Source of the DNA: Mariannaea sp. PMI_226
Lineage: Eukaryota; Ascomycota; Sordariomycetes; Hypocreales; Nectriaceae
Length of the DNA stretch: 64,000 bases
Direction: 5' to 3'
Assembly (NCBI GenBank): GCA_024336345.1
Contig: JANFOG010000002.1
Coordinates: forward strand, 3,968,001 to 4,032,000
Below, piece after piece: positions 9,775 to 21,839 of this stretch. The notes under the pieces were generated by a model that made no database searches, was not told where the DNA came from, and worked only from the letters and a program-made list of their open reading frames with translations. The position numbers and the translations under genes are program-made. Numbering within the stretch: the stretch's first letter is position 1; every line of letters starts with the position of its first letter.

Positions 9775-12700
9775 TCAAGTAATTGTATATCTTCCACTTG
9801 CGGGAGCACGACTGTCCGCGTCTGCCGCAGCAATTGTTCCCTCCCTCAGCAACCGGGTCAACTCGTTGAGAGCCGAGCTGACAACAACCTCTGTATCGCC
9901 CTCGATGAGAATGTACAGCTTCGGCTCCCCGCCCGACGGCACTTCCTTGCCAAGCGGGTAAAAGTTGCCCTTGGTGGTGATTGAAGTGCCCGTGGCCTCC
10001 AGGATCTTGGCCACGTTGGTTCGGTTGGTGACGGCCCATCGAGCCTTTTGAGGGAAGTCGTTGATCTCCAGAGTGGCGTGGAACGCTCCGGCGTCGGGGC
10101 CCTTGTTGTCGATGGGCTGGCCGGCGCGGAGCTGACCTGCCTTGCCCAGGCGGCTATTGATGGCACTGACGGCCGAACTGACCTTGTCCAGCGGATCCTT
10201 GGACTTGTCCTTACTGTCCTTGGCGTCCTTGCTGGAGGCGGAAGGTACAGGGCCTTGGGTTGCGGCGTTGACCTTTGCCTCTGCTTGTTCAATCTTGGAA
10301 CTCTCACGGGACTGGATAGTCGAAGCCGCAGCCCTGATGGCGCTCAGGGCCTTCTCCGCCTTCTCCTCGTCGTCCTTCTTTTCCTCTTTATCCTCTTCCT
10401 CCTCGCCTTCGGCCTTGTGCGTCTTGCGCTCACGTAGACGAGCCGCCTCACGCTCCTGATCCAAACGATCCAGACCTTTTCCACCGAATCCGGACGTGTC
10501 CTTGGCTTTGCCCGACTTGACCTTCTCGCGGTGGGCTTTTCTCATCTCATTGAGCCGCTCGGGCACGGGCTGTCCGCTCTGCTCGAGTGCCTTGGCAATG
10601 CCAGGGGCGCAATTCTCTTGCTCTGGTGTCACAAAAGTGACCGCCACACCCGTGTTTCCAGCACGACCCGTGCGCCCGGCGCGATGCACGTAGTCCTCCA
10701 AGTGATTCGGTGCGTCGTAGTTGATGACAAGCTTGAGCTGCTTCACATCAAGACCTCGAGCGGCTACCGATGTCGCTATCAGAATGGGGATAATACCCTT
10801 CTTGAAATCTGTAATGGTCGAGTCTCGGTCCACCTGATCCTTTCCACCGTGGATCGACATGCAAGGATAGCCCTTCATCATCAACTCCTTAAGCAGATCG
10901 TCAGCTTTCTCCTGTCGTTCCACAAAGATAAGAGTGCGTGCGTCCTCGTCGCGGTCGTATAGCTCGCCTAGAAGCTCCAAGACTCGGATGAACTTGGAAG
11001 TTTCTTCCCGGATCTCGACAATCTGCTCGATTTCCTTTGCTACCACGCTGCGTCCACCGACTGTAATCTCTACTGGCGACTTGAGGACCTTCTTGGTAAG
11101 AGAGTCGATGAGTCGGGGCATAGTCGCCGAAAACAAGATCGTCTGCTTGTCCGGTCGCATGTTGGCAAAAATCTTCATGACCTGAGGTTCAAAGCCCATG
11201 TCAAACATACGGTCAGCCTCATCCAGCACCACATATGTGACTCTTCTTAAATTAGTGACTCGGCCCTGATTAGCAGCCAGCAGATCGATCATACGTCCAG
11301 GAGTACAGACTACCACTTCGGCGCCTCGCTTCAGTTCGGCAATCTGATCTCGGATGGGGGCACCTCCATACGCACAGACAGAACGGAGACCCATCATCTT
11401 CAGGAATGGTTTGCAGTCACGATGAATTTGGGTGGCCAACTCTCGAGTGGGAGTCATGATAAGTCCAATGGGCCCATCTGTATCCTTCAGAGGAGACTGG
11501 TCTTTGATATGTCGGAACATGGGTAGCAGGAACGCCACCGTCTTTCCAGAACCAGTCTTGGCCACACCAACCACGTCCCGTCCAGACATGATGGTAGGAA
11601 GCGCTTGCATCTGGATCGGAGTGGGCTTCTCGTAGCCCAAGTTGTCGATAACATCCAAGGTTTGGCGCGTCAAACCACACTGAGCCCACTTCTGGACGGG
11701 TTTGGGCACGTCCTTTCCATTGACTTTGATGCCATCGAGCTCCAATCGCAAATCTGCCACCTCTAATTCAGTGAGAGCACTCAATTCCGCTGGCTCGACC
11801 CAGAAGTTCTTTCTGATGGGTTCGATTTCGATCTTGCTATAGTCAACGCTTGGGATGTCTTTCTTCTTTCGCTTGTTTGTCATTGCTAGGAAGGCGTTGG
11901 CATCACCGTTTTTCTCGTCTTTAAAGGCATAGTCATCATCACTGAAATATGCCTCTGGTTCCTGAACCTTCTTTGCAGCCTTGGTTGGCCGTTTAGGTTC
12001 CGTATGGTCGAGGCCAGCCATGAAGGCATCAAGGGGATCCACTGCATCTTCCTCATCGACATCCATCTGGTCGGTCGATGCGGCAGCGTGCACTTCACCG
12101 TTAACCGCTGTTTCGCCGCTGGTTGGTGGTGGATGGTCTTCTACCATGGGCTCCTGTTGTTGCTCTCCTTGTTCAGTTTGGTTTTCTGCCTGTAATCTTC
12201 TCTCGTGGGCAGCTCGGGCGGCAGCGGCAGCCTCTTCTTCCGTCTCTGCAAAATTGTCTCCATCTGACTCATCATCTTCATCTTGATCGGCATAGGGGGT
12301 ATCGTCTGTTTCAATCGGAAGAGTGGGTAGCTTGGTGAGCTTTCGCTTAATCGTGTCTTCTTCGTCGAGGTCGAGCTTGCGCTTGCTGGGTAGCTTGTCG
12401 GCGTCTGCATGAGACTTTGCGAAGCCAAAGCCGCTGGCTTTGAGACGATTTGCAGGAAGTGCAGAAGCTGCGGTCAGCGCTTTTACCGGAGCTGCAACTT
12501 TGTCGGGTTGACTGCCAAGTGAGCCTAGTACAGACTTTCCAGCGTCGTGTGAACGAGATGCGGCAGACTTCTTGGCAATAGCTTTAGGGTCAAACTTGCC
12601 CGAGTACGGCGTCGCCGGAGATGGAGCGGTCGGAGAGTCCTTGGAAGCAGGTGAGCCGACAGCAGAGACGATGGGAGATACCGTTCTAGATGATGCCCCG

Positions 12701-13500
12701 CTCGCTTTCTTGTCCATTTCAGCTAAGAGATTCCTGGTCTGGCTAGGATTGACTTCTTTCTGCTTTTGACTCTCGATTTCTTTCTTCTTCTTCCATGCTT
12801 CCAGCTTTGCAAGTCGTTCGGCCTTCTTGTCGACCTCTGCCTGAGCAGGAGTTGGCTTGGGCTTCTGCGCCTGCTCTCTGTCAATGGGAGCAGTTCTTGC
12901 ATTATCATTGGGGTGACGAACCTCATTGCTCCCAGCATTACCGCTCTCACCGAGTGGTGTTTTTCTATGGCGACTGTCATCACGAGCGCTACGCGAATGA
13001 GAGTCAGCCGTGCTGTCGCGATGTGCAGGCGCCCGGTCGCGGGAGTCATCTCGTCTTCTGACGTCCCTATCGTTGCCGCGGCTGCGGTCCGGTCGGCGAT
13101 CGGGCGATCGATTTCTGTCGTCGTAACGGTCTCGGGACCTGCGCCGGTCCCTATCCCTGCGGTCGCGACGTCCGCCGCGGTAATAATCGTCGTCTCGCCT
13201 ATCTAGCGAACGGTCTCTACGACGGTAGTTGTCACGGTCCCGGCCACGATCTCTGTCTCGATCACGGTCGCGGTCGCGGTCGCGGTATCGGGGCTGTTCA
13301 TGATTGAAGGCGTTAGGAACAGATTTGTGAGCGGAGGAATGTCGTCTCCTTACATCAGGACTACGCGATCTAGAGCGTCGCCGATGATCCCTCACGTCAT
13401 CTCGACGGTTTCTGTCCCGCCGGTCGTCATCTTTCCGGTGACGGCGTGAATTCGGGCTGCCTGCAGGACTTGGTGAGCGCGAGTCTCTTGGCCGAGCCAT
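9775..13500 (-). CDS. prp5: Pre-mRNA-processing DEAD-box RNA helicase PRP5
   Basis: A 1241-residue single-exon DEAD-box ATPase. PRP5 bridges U1 and U2 snRNPs and helps stable U2 binding to the branch site in prespliceosome formation. The first 230 residues are an Arg/Asp/Ser-rich RS-like region. Acidic stretches follow at about 400-480. The helicase core shows the Q motif GYEKPTPIQ (about residue 625), Walker A AKTGSGKT (about 647), PTRELA, TPGRM, the DEAD box [12 protein letters not shown] (about 760), SATMP (about 793), ARGLD and [10 protein letters not shown] (about 943). A long C-terminal tail with a KH-like segment ([20 protein letters not shown]) is typical of PRP5/DDX46 proteins. The start [15 protein letters not shown] opens directly into the RS region. 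Short upstream reading frames lie in its probable leader. Confidence 0.95.
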   Translation of the reverse strand: MARPRDSRSPSPAGSPNSRRHRKDDDRRDRNRRDDVRDHRRRSRSRSPDVRRRHSSAHKSVPNAFNHEQPRYRDRDRDRDRDRDRGRDRDNYRRRDRSLDRRDDDYYRGGRRDRRDRDRRRSRDRYDDRNRSPDRRPDRSRGNDRDVRRRDDSRDRAPAHRDSTADSHSRSARDDSRHRKTPLGESGNAGSNEVRHPNDNARTAPIDREQAQKPKPTPAQAEVDKKAERLAKLEAWKKKKEIESQKQKEVNPSQTRNLLAEMDKKASGASSRTVSPIVSAVGSPASKDSPTAPSPATPYSGKFDPKAIAKKSAASRSHDAGKSVLGSLGSQPDKVAAPVKALTAASALPANRLKASGFGFAKSHADADKLPSKRKLDLDEEDTIKRKLTKLPTLPIETDDTPYADQDEDDESDGDNFAETEEEAAAAARAAHERRLQAENQTEQGEQQQEPMVEDHPPPTSGETAVNGEVHAAASTDQMDVDEEDAVDPLDAFMAGLDHTEPKRPTKAAKKVQEPEAYFSDDDYAFKDEKNGDANAFLAMTNKRKKKDIPSVDYSKIEIEPIRKNFWVEPAELSALTELEVADLRLELDGIKVNGKDVPKPVQKWAQCGLTRQTLDVIDNLGYEKPTPIQMQALPTIMSGRDVVGVAKTGSGKTVAFLLPMFRHIKDQSPLKDTDGPIGLIMTPTRELATQIHRDCKPFLKMMGLRSVCAYGGAPIRDQIAELKRGAEVVVCTPGRMIDLLAANQGRVTNLRRVTYVVLDEADRMFDMGFEPQVMKIFANMRPDKQTILFSATMPRLIDSLTKKVLKSPVEITVGGRSVVAKEIEQIVEIREETSKFIRVLELLGELYDRDEDARTLIFVERQEKADDLLKELMMKGYPCMSIHGGKDQVDRDSTITDFKKGIIPILIATSVAARGLDVKQLKLVINYDAPNHLEDYVHRAGRTGRAGNTGVAVTFVTPEQENCAPGIAKALEQSGQPVPERLNEMRKAHREKVKSGKAKDTSGFGGKGLDRLDQEREAARLRERKTHKAEGEEEEDKEEKKDDEEKAEKALSAIRAAASTIQSRESSKIEQAEAKVNAATQGPVPSASSKDAKDSKDKSKDPLDKVSSAVSAINSRLGKAGQLRAGQPIDNKGPDAGAFHATLEINDFPQKARWAVTNRTNVAKILEATGTSITTKGNFYPLGKEVPSGGEPKLYILIEGDTEVVVSSALNELTRLLREGTIAAADADSRAPASGRYTIT

Positions 13501-14043
13501 GGTTGTGGTCTCGCAGGCTCAGCAGGACACTACGTTGGTGAGTACTACTTTGTTTTTCTTGTTGCCGAGTGTTGGCTGTGCCAGTTTGGTATGGCGCGCA
13601 GCCGGTCCAGATAGCGCAGGCGGAGCTTGATGATGTATTGTTCGGACGCAAGTATAAAATAAAGAACAGGGCGATGAAGGACAAGACGATGATGGATCCT
13701 CCGATCCAAGAGGATGGAAATAAAGGAACGGAGTTGATGAGATGTCGAGTGTATAGTCCAAATTCCAGCTGAGGCGTCAAAGTCCAGTCGATCCAGGCAC
13801 GACTTTTGAGCGATGATCAGAGTCTGGGGACGATCCAGCCGGAGTTTACCCGCCATACTGAGAAGAGAGAAAAATAGGTACGTACCTCGGCACTGCAACA
13901 CATGCTAAACCCCACTTTTAAATCATGGCTCACGCTAGGCCGAGAAAGGTTTCAGATCAGAAGGCATTTGATCTCTCTTGTTTTGAACTCTCTCACCTTC
14001 ATCATTCTATGTTCTCCCACAATCTTTCCAGCTTAAAATAAGA
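13501..14043. promoter_or_regulatory. Divergent promoter region of prp5 and the HCNGP-like gene
   Basis: About 540 bases between divergent starts. On the minus strand it holds overlapping short open frames starting at 13780 and 13856, one with a hydrophobic segment, discussed as possible upstream reading frames of prp5. A pyrimidine-rich stretch at 13975..14035 precedes the plus-strand ATG. Confidence 0.5.
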
Positions 14044-15122
14044 ATGGCCGGACTTGTTGGATACGCAAGTAGCGACGAAGAAGAAGAAGAAGAAGAAGAA
14101 GAGATTGAGCAGGTGTCTCCTAAGAAGGTATGCGTTACAAATCCATTTTGTTGAGCATCGCATGTTGGGCCATGGACACAGCAGCTAATTTATGATACTT
14201 GATCTTCCGCAGGCATCGCCACAAGCTGCGGCAGTAGAAACAGTCAAGGATGAGAGCGACAAGACGCATCAAGATCACCAAAAAGGTATTGAACCGGGTA
14301 TTAAGAATTTATTTTGTCTTGAATTATTTCGGCCCTAGTATTGGAGGATCCCTGAAAGGATGTTTTACGCTGGCAACTCATTCTACAAGGCAATATCGGT
14401 GTCTTGCAATATCGCAAATGCTATCAAGGTCGGATTTTCTGCAGTGCTAACTAATGTTTTCTACACTCATAGGAGGAAACCAGGAGGTGACACCATCAGA
14501 ATCACGAGCCCCTGACATTGACAATGTCGTAATTGCTCCTGTCCAGCAAAGTGCTGTACCACTCGGTCCATCCCTTCCACCACTAGAGGAACCTCCCAGT
14601 AACGAGGAGGACGATACCGGCCAGGCTCCTCTGTCACCATACTCGTCCAACCGGGCACTGCTTCGCGATTTGACGCTTCCATCGAATCCCAACTTGGATA
14701 TCCCCCCTTCACCTCCCGGATCTCCGCCTCCCCAGGCCAACAAGAAACTCGAACAATTTCTGGAGCTCAAGAAGAAAGGCGTCCACTTTAATGCGAAACT
14801 GGAACAGTCATCTGGACTGAAGAACCCTAGTCTGATGGAGAAACTCTTGAACTTTGTTGAGATTGACGAAAAGGATCAGTACTCAACTACCTTGCCAACC
14901 GACCTGTGGGACCCGAATGGATTCCCAGAATGGGCATTCAAGGACCGACTCAGCGAAAGCCGCGCAAGAGTGACAGTAGATAAAGAGACGGAAAGAGCAC
15001 ATGGAACCAGGACCTCCGTAGACTTCGTCCCGTCAACAACAAACACCACCACTGGTAACACCACATCAAGTACTGCTGGAGGCTTGTCTCGAGGCGAGAA
15101 GCGGAAAGGCGGCTGGAAATGA
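14044..15122 (+). CDS. HCNGP/SAP30BP-like nuclear protein
   Basis: A 268-residue protein from exons 14044..14127, 14213..14285 and 14473..15122. It opens with MAGLVGYASSDEEE, the family hallmark of an LVGYxSSD-like start followed by a poly-Glu run. The C-terminal part has FLELKKKGVHFNAKLEQSSG, NPSLMEKLLNFVEIDEK and TTLPTDLWDPNGFPEWAF, which match the conserved HCNGP domain. Human SAP30BP (HCNGP) is linked to transcriptional repression and to splicing of short introns. The middle is Pro/Ser-rich. Introns have CAG and TAG acceptors and keep phase; the second (14286..14472) is 187 bases. It is divergent from prp5, another splicing factor. The family assignment is by recognised motifs; function in fungi is not settled. 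Confidence 0.82.
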
Positions 15123-15516
15123 GACGCAGCCGAATGTGTTCGCAGTTCAAAAACTCAGAACCTGTTTTGTGTGTATTGGTGGGTGGCAGAGAGTTGAATT
15201 ATGACCAAATATGGATAATGAATGATACCCCGACAGTCAGATACAGGGAAATGTCCGTTTTTTTCAACATTTAGAGACTCTAGGTGACAACCATATCATA
15301 AGGTATCATAATAACGACAATGCGCCAAAAAAAAATTCATCTGAACCATCAACTTCCCCTGACATTACTTCCGCGACCAAACATCAACTCGTACAAAATT
15401 GTAGCGTTCATGCGGACTATTCGAGTCAAAAGGAAAACAAGTGTGGTCGCTTCCCTCTTCTAAATTGAAAAAACAACAGACAACATAGATCAAACAAAAC
15501 CAAGCAATGTATCCCT
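15123..15516. other. Convergent intergenic region
   Basis: A 394-base stretch between converging 3' ends, with an A9 run near 15328. No gene is seen. Confidence 0.5.
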
Positions 15517-16714
15517 CTAGCTCTTGCACTTGATGGTGCTGCCCAAGTCAGCCTTGAGAATGGAGCCAATGTCAATCTCGACAGTCTGATTGACGCTGGA
15601 AAGTGCTGCCTCAAAGTATGGAAGGCTATCGCCGTCGTTTTCGACATCTTGTCCCAAAAGCTTGAAGGGGACAGTTCCTGTTTTGCAGTATGGCTGCTGA
15701 GCGGCAGCGCTGAGGACAGTTGCCTGGTTCATGTTGGCAGTAATGTTGACATGGTTGTCACCTGGGACGAGCAGGAAGTTCTGGATGTAGAGGGTGCCGA
15801 CTTTCTGATCGTTGATGAAGTTGGTGAAGGTGATGTTTCCCTGGTGACGTGGTAAGTAATTTGAAGGCTTCAAAAGGGAAGAAAAAAAAGAAAGTAACTT
15901 GGTACTCTAGGGGACTTACAATATCCAGAGTGAAGACAGAAGCATTGGGAATGATGGCAGTTCCGTTGAAGTTCTTCGCTTTGGTATCGCTGCTGAAGGA
16001 GATATGTCCGTTTGTGACCGTCGTGCCGTCGAACATATTCAAGCCCTTGAAGGTCACGGTCTTCTTGAAAGTGACATCGTACTTGCGGTCCAGACCGGAG
16101 GGCTTGACTTTAGTCTTTCCGTTGAGAGTGACACGCACGGTCTCGTTGTTGTGGAACCAGACATTGAAGCGGCTAAAGGCGTCCATATCGGTAATGTTGA
16201 CTTGCTGGCTGATGTTGACTAGCTGGTGCTTATCGCCGTTCGTCTTCGGGAATTGGACGCTCAGGAAGGGGGTATGCGGCTCATAGTCCTCGAGGTACAT
16301 CTCTCCCTCAAAGGCATCGATATTGGCCTTGATGCTTCCGTCTGTGGTGATGGTGGAGTTAATGGCCAAGAGGAAAGTGTTGGTCTCCGTCTGCAGCATG
16401 TTGACGCCGGTGATGTTAAGCTTGGCCTCATTCACCTTCTTCTGGGCGATCTTGGGTACAGCCACGAAGATGCTGAAAAAAAAAAACAAGTTAGATCAAG
16501 GCGACAAGATGTGGGAGTGAATGCGCCAGTTGAGGCGTCGTTTCGGGTCTTTTTCTTTTTTCTTTACTCACATTACGGGCACCGTCACCACAACAATGAT
16601 GATGAAGATGATGAGGTGAACCCACCAGAAGCGCTTGCAATGCCGCGCACATGATCCCCTCTTGCTCTTGACGGGGACATGTTCTGTCTGGGTGTACTCT
16701 TGTTTGTCCGACAT
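15517..16714 (-). CDS. DUF3712-type single-pass membrane protein
   Basis: A 339-residue protein from exons 16572..16714, 15920..16472 and 15517..15840. The N-terminal 30 residues are polar and basic (MSDKQEYTQTEHVPVKSKRG), followed by one strong membrane segment, HLIIFIIIVVVTVPV, that continues across the first splice into IIFVAVPKI. The remaining 280 residues are a beta-rich extracytoplasmic region with many N-X-S/T sequons. It carries the DUF3712 pattern with repeated phrases such as FSRFNVWFHNNETVRVTLNG and KYDVTFKKTVTFKGLNMFDG. These proteins resemble LEA-type beta-sandwich repeats and are widespread in ascomycetes, probably in the vacuolar or plasma membrane, without a known activity. 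The splices give VPVI-IFVAVPK and FTLDI-GNITFTNF. Confidence 0.8.
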
Positions 16715-17940
16715 GGTGTGTGTGTTTACAAGAGTTTTGCCAACAACGTTGTTGTGAGAGTAGTAGCTGGCTGGTGCTGGCTAGCTAGCTATTTTTCTCC
16801 TGAAGGCGAGGAGGTGGGAGGTGGGAGGTAGGAGACAGAGGATGGTGGTGAGATGAAGGGTCGGGCTAGGAATATAAGATAGAATTGAAAGAAAGAAAAG
16901 ATTATGTATCCACAGCAAAGTCTGAAGGACGAGTCAAGCCGGGATTAGTTGAGAGGCACACAATGGGAAGTTGCGAAGATGGAAGTGGGAACGAGGGCGG
17001 AGTTTAAGTAAAAAAGATGTGAAATCGGCAACAACGATGTCTCCTACGTAATTAAACCCCAAAAAAACTATAGGTACCTACCTTAGACAGAAAGCTGGCG
17101 GCGCATAGCACACGCGGGAGGGAACAAGAGAGCGTGCATTGTGTTCAACTAGGTAGGTACATAGTAGAGGTAGGGATGTCACTACGTACCGCACTATGGT
17201 TGCAGGACCTGTTATGGAACAAGCAAATCTCTTTAACTAACTGGTACGGTTTTCGCTGTAACTAACTACTGTACAGTTTTCCTCAGGTTCCGTGGAAACA
17301 TGGCGCACCGAGTTGGCATCCATCCACCCCCGCCCTTCCTGTGTTCGGAAGCCTGCCGTTGTGTTCGCCTGCGTGAGGACGGCGCAGCGGTAGGTAGCGG
17401 GATGGAGGAAAGTACAGTACGTATCTAATCAATTGCCTACGTTTGGTGGTTGAACTGTCCTCCTTTCTCCAGACTTGAGAGAGAACAAGAGACATACTAT
17501 GGTAGACTGAGACGGGGGGACCACAGGGAAGGGGAGGGCGCTAGATCGTCATGATGATCTCCTCCTCCGACCCAAAGCCACCCCATGTTCTTTTGCGTCT
17601 CTGCTCGGGCATGGCCTTCCAGATTAGGCAACACACCGACACCACATTGAGACGGGCATCGAATCCAAATCCTGTCCTATCCCCATATCCCCATCGCCCC
17701 AGGTTTGCCCCCGCACGGAACCCTGCGTGGAGCCCTGCTTGGGAGCCTGCTTTGGAGGCCCTGTCGTGGAGTCCGTGGTGCGTGTGGGGCCCCAATCTTG
17801 GCTCCGGGCTCCCCACCAACCCACTAACAAAGCCTGGCCGCCGAAGCAGTGGCACCCGCACCCCAAGTCAATGTTTTTTTTTTAATGCCCTAGCTGAAGG
17901 TTCCCCAATCTTTTTTTTTCTTGCTGCTTCTACTTACAGC

Positions 17941-17972
17941 ACACACACACACACACGCGCACACGCGCACAC
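17941..17972. repeat. AC/GC alternating microsatellite
   Basis: Thirty-two bases of strictly alternating purine/pyrimidine, mostly AC with GC interruptions, a potential Z-DNA-forming tract. Confidence 0.9.
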
Positions 17973-19129
17973 TAGACTATCATCAGTACAGACTAGTTCT
18001 AGTTCCCTTGGCGGGCTTGCTCAAGGCTACACAAGTTTACGGCGCGCTTCAGGGCTCCCCGGTCAAAGACCCTTCCTAGTCTTAGTTTCCCCTCCCTTCT
18101 AAGAAGGTCCCTCGGCATCTTGTGATGCAAACACGCGCGCACATGAAGAAGATGAAGAAGAAGAAGAAGAGAGAGGCAGAGAGCGAGAAGAAGAAGAGGC
18201 ATTTCCTATGCAGGACAGGAAGAACAGGGAAAAGAAACCCATTCCGGCTCGTTGGTGGTCTCATTTCGTTACCCCAGCCAGGGTCAGCCCAGGTCCACGC
18301 CCCCTCCCTCCTTGGCAACGAACAGAACGACAGGAGGACCGAGCTGGGAGACGATGATGCCGATTCAGTCGCGTGCCCTATCGACTGGTAGATTGGAGCA
18401 TGAAGGACTGCGTAACACTGTAATCTGCCATTTTGATCCGATGCTTACTGGTGAGCGGCAAGGCACCAGTGTAATTATAGCGACCAACCGTTTGCTTGAA
18501 CAGTTAGGGGCTGCAGCTGAGGCAACGCGGTAGACCACAGTTGCCAACCTCTACTGTTAACTTCCAGGTTACTACGATACCTACTGTACCTAATTAACCT
18601 GCATCGTGGGTTCAGGTTGAGGGTGGCCAGCCTTGACAGTTGCACCCTGCCCTGTCACCAGACACACCTTTCAACTAAGTAATAAGTGCGCTTGTTCAAT
18701 TGAAAGATTGATGGTGGGATTGTGTTCATTTCATTTCTTCATTATTTTCCTTCTTTTCCCAAAACTGACAAAATACGCAGTGTTTTTGGAACTTAGGTTG
18801 TCTCTTCAAAAACCCCCTCCTTGCTCGCTTCTCTCCCCAATTCGATATAGTAGCAATCATCTTTGTTTTTGTTTTATTCTAGCAACGAATATAGTAGTAC
18901 TTCGTACAAGCTGTTCGTCACTTTAGAAAGACCCCCTTCTTGAAGAGTGCATCGGCCACATGGAAACATCACATGTCAGGTACCAGGACCCTTCGTTGGC
19001 TGACAGTGATCCGATGCTGGCAATTGCACGACTTGGCGTTGATTGATCAGCGTATCGGATCCTCCAAACGGGGCTGAAACTGCAAATGGATGTACTCGAG
19101 GACGGACAGGCGCTGCTGAAAGCTGACGG

Positions 19130-19415
19130 TAGTGGTGGTTGGTGGTGGTGGCAGTGGTGGCAGTGGTGGCCGTGTGGTGGCGAGAAACTACTTCGCTGTA
19201 TTACCTACAAACGGGTAGCAGTAGTATTGTATCGTATCGTATTGTAAGTAAGGTAAGGTAAGGTAAGGCAGGGTATTTCATGTATGTGCACCAATATCCT
19301 ACCATGGCTAATTGCTCCGTACTTTGGTGGCCAAACTTCTTGGCTTCAACGGCCAAGACCAACAACCAACACCAACACCAACACTAACCTGTACTACCAC
19401 TACTACCACTACCGC
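19130..19415. repeat. Cluster of GGT, TAAGG and CCAACA simple repeats
   Basis: Three separate short-unit repeats follow each other: GGT/GCAGTGGTGG (19130..19181), (TAAGG)4 (19247..19270) and CCAACA with ACTACC units (19356..19415). All are read directly from the sequence. Confidence 0.85.
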
Positions 19416-19830
19416 CATACCAAACACCACCTCCACACATCATGACGATGCGGATACCAAAAAGAGCCGCCGAGCCAGTCCCACCTAGGACAAGCTTGAT
19501 TCGGACGGTGATTTCCTCATACGACAAAGGTGTACAGGTTAGACTATCTGGAAAAAGCCAGGCATATGACACCTCCGCTCTCTGCATGCCAAAATCATCG
19601 ACTTAATTTTCTTTTCGTCCTCCATTGCTTTGCCAAGTGTCTAAGAAGAGTCACACCAACAAGCTTGCTACCAACTACTACTACTGTACGATATGAAAGG
19701 GGGGGGGAAGGGGAGCAGAGAGGTTGGGAGGTAAATACTACCCAACCAACTGCAAACTACTCCCGTATTACTATGTGCAGCACGTTCCCTTTCGCATGCG
19801 CCAGTCCTGTCCTACCATCTGCATGTCAAA

Positions 19831-19917
19831 TCCTCCTCCTCCACATCTCCCCTCTCTCTCTCACTCTCCCCTCTGTAGCCCCCCCCTCTCATCCCCTCTC
19901 GTCCCTCCCCCCCTTTC
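19831..19917 (+). promoter_or_regulatory. Pyrimidine (CT) tract
   Basis: An almost pure C/T stretch of about 87 bases on the plus strand. Such tracts precede transcription starts in filamentous fungi, so it may mark an unassigned plus-strand transcription unit, but no convincing protein follows. Confidence 0.35.
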
Positions 19918-21396
19918 GAATTTTAAAGTTGACCATTCACCGTGCAGCAATTCCAATTGAGACCTCATCGACATTTCAGACGCTTTCTGACAAGACACCA
20001 CAGCAACGTATAGATTATCTTACTACGCACGTTTTACAGCTGAGTGGCTGTTTCAGGAACGGAGGCGAAAGATGGCTTGTCAAATACTCCGAAGGAGGTA
20101 CCAGGACCAACCATTTGGATTTTTACAACTTTTTTTTCCCTCTTCTATTTTCTTCCTTTTTTCTTCTGTTCCCGTTGTTCTTCGTCCCGTCCTTTTTTTC
20201 CTTGTGTCTTCTAAAAAATGTTCGCCACCGTACTTCGTAAACCTTCAGCTAGCCCTCCTTACTCAGGCCAGGGAGGCGAAAAAAACAAGGAAACACAACC
20301 CCTCCCTTCCAACCAACTAAATAAAAAATAATTCAAATAAAAACAAAAAACTTTCAATATCGCGTCCTGGTTGAAGACCGAGCCACACCCACGCACCCCC
20401 CATCCCCCATTCCCCATCCCATCTCCATCATCATGGGTCTAAGGATTTGGTACCGAACGCGAATGGACCCTTGGCACAACTTGACAAGGTTCCAGTCTTA
20501 TAAACGACATACTTTACATGGTGACACACACTGCGTATTACGCGGGTCCTCTCCTCTAGGCATGGGCAACGGTGTAATCACAAAAAGGATCTAAGATAAG
20601 AAACCCTCATTGCCGAGAACATGTTCTAGCGGGGGATTGAAAGGGAGAGAGCGAGACCAAAAAAAAAGGAGAGTAAGGAGAAACGTAGGATGTTGTTTGG
20701 TACCTATTCATATGCTTATCTTTCTCGAAACGCTGGATCATGGCTGTTTCAAAGGAAGAAAACGATAATCAGCTGTTCCAAATGCAGCTGGAACTAAAAG
20801 CACAAGCAACGGTAGCTGCAACGAGTTGTCGTTATCTCTCCAATGAATAATACACAACTGTATAACGTTGAACACATAAACGGATAGAGCCGCGCTGAGA
20901 GTCCAGCCGCGCGTGCGTGGGGACTGCAGATCCTAAGAACTACATGGTACGATTTGCCCATGACAACTGATACTACTCGCCATGACAATTTGTGTCACTG
21001 CCCAAATGCAGCCCCGGACATCAACCCCGAGCGAAGTCGGTGGGAATGTCATCCTGCAAGGATCTTGTATCCAATGGTCGTTGTAACCCAAGCATTTTAC
21101 CCCAAGTTCCTGGGTTGGATTGCTCATTTCAACGCGGCATTGCTGTAACGTCAGTGCCCATAGCCTCATACTTGATGCGTTTATTGGTTCAAGGCTTTTC
21201 AGCCCATTTAAGACAGAATTGATTTCCGGGAAATTGTGTGTAGCTTGTATAATTTTATAAGAGATAATACACCATCCATTTTGATGGACAAGATATGAAA
21301 TGACTGAAACAAAACACTCGGCAAGGAAAAAAAAAACCCGTAGACATCTGAAAATGATCGTCATCATCTCGGTATCAACAACAAGAACTTTGTGGC

Positions 21397-21705
21397 TCAG
21401 CCTTGAGCCATTCGCTTCCTTTCATCCTGTCTGAGAGGGATATTCTCTTCCCACTTCTGCATTGCCTCCTCCAACCCCCCCTTCCCTCGAAACCCAAAGC
21501 TCCGGAACTTGTACGAAGTAAACACCTCGATCCTTTGGCGGTTTTGACGGACTGGCGCCGACCCGGCCAAAATTGCGCCACGTCCGAGAGACAACCTTGG
21601 AGCACTCCCCCGCCTTTTCGGCCCCTGCCCCTGTTTTTTGCGGAGGACGGGCGGGGGGCACAATCCTTTACATCTTCGCGAGCCGAGGCGGCTCCGTTTT
21701 TGCAT
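21397..21705 (-). CDS. Possible small basic protein, unassigned
   Basis: A 102-codon frame downstream of the lactate dehydrogenase gene on the same strand, about 135 bases past its stop. I do not recognise it. The first 59 residues contain no Asp or Glu and many Arg/Lys, Ser and Ala, which is the composition of a mitochondrial presequence. The C-terminal 40 residues are quite different: they look like a folded, amphipathic segment (YKFRSFGFRGKGG, then LEEAMQKWEENIPLRQDERK). This bipartite layout is unusual for a chance frame. Against it, all three minus-strand frames and one plus-strand frame are open here, the region is GC-rich, and the start could lie behind an unrecognised intron. Treat as a candidate only. 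Confidence 0.3.
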   Translation of the reverse strand: MQKRSRLGSRRCKGLCPPPVLRKKQGQGPKRRGSAPRLSLGRGAILAGSAPVRQNRQRIEVFTSYKFRSFGFRGKGGLEEAMQKWEENIPLRQDERKRMAQG

Positions 21706-21839
21706 CTGATATTACTGAGATTGCCAGAACGTGCCCCAAATCTATAGCTTGGATCTTGACCACAATCCTCTCCGATCCAACCCCGCATCGCCATCAAAGA
21801 TATCTCTCTCCACACTCCTCGTGTTTATCTGACGACTAG

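Larger units (their letters stand above)
16715..21396. other. 4.7-kb gene desert rich in simple repeats
   Basis: No recognisable gene lies here. The stretch holds an alternating purine/pyrimidine AC/GC repeat (17941..17972), a GAA-rich tract (18144..18200), GGT repeats (19130..19181), (TAAGG)n (19247..19270), CCAACA/ACT repeats (19356..19415) and a strong CT tract (19831..19917). A few unassigned open frames occur on both strands at 17541..17861 and after 20218. AGGTA/TACCT motifs cluster at 17073..17090 and 17150..17175. Confidence 0.5.

Noticed and set aside
12766..13206. 146-codon frame on the plus strand opposite PRP5
   Set aside because: Mirror of the RS-rich N-terminus of PRP5; Ser/Val-rich antisense shadow.
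17551..18102. Open frame of 183 codons on the plus strand
   Set aside because: Pro/Trp-rich by virtue of the degenerate repeat and followed by microsatellite sequence; no recognisable domain.
21375..21815. 146-codon minus-strand frame overlapping the small basic frame
   Set aside because: Arg/Gly/Cys/Ser mix typical of GC-rich shadow frames, and it overlaps the better candidate at 21397..21705.
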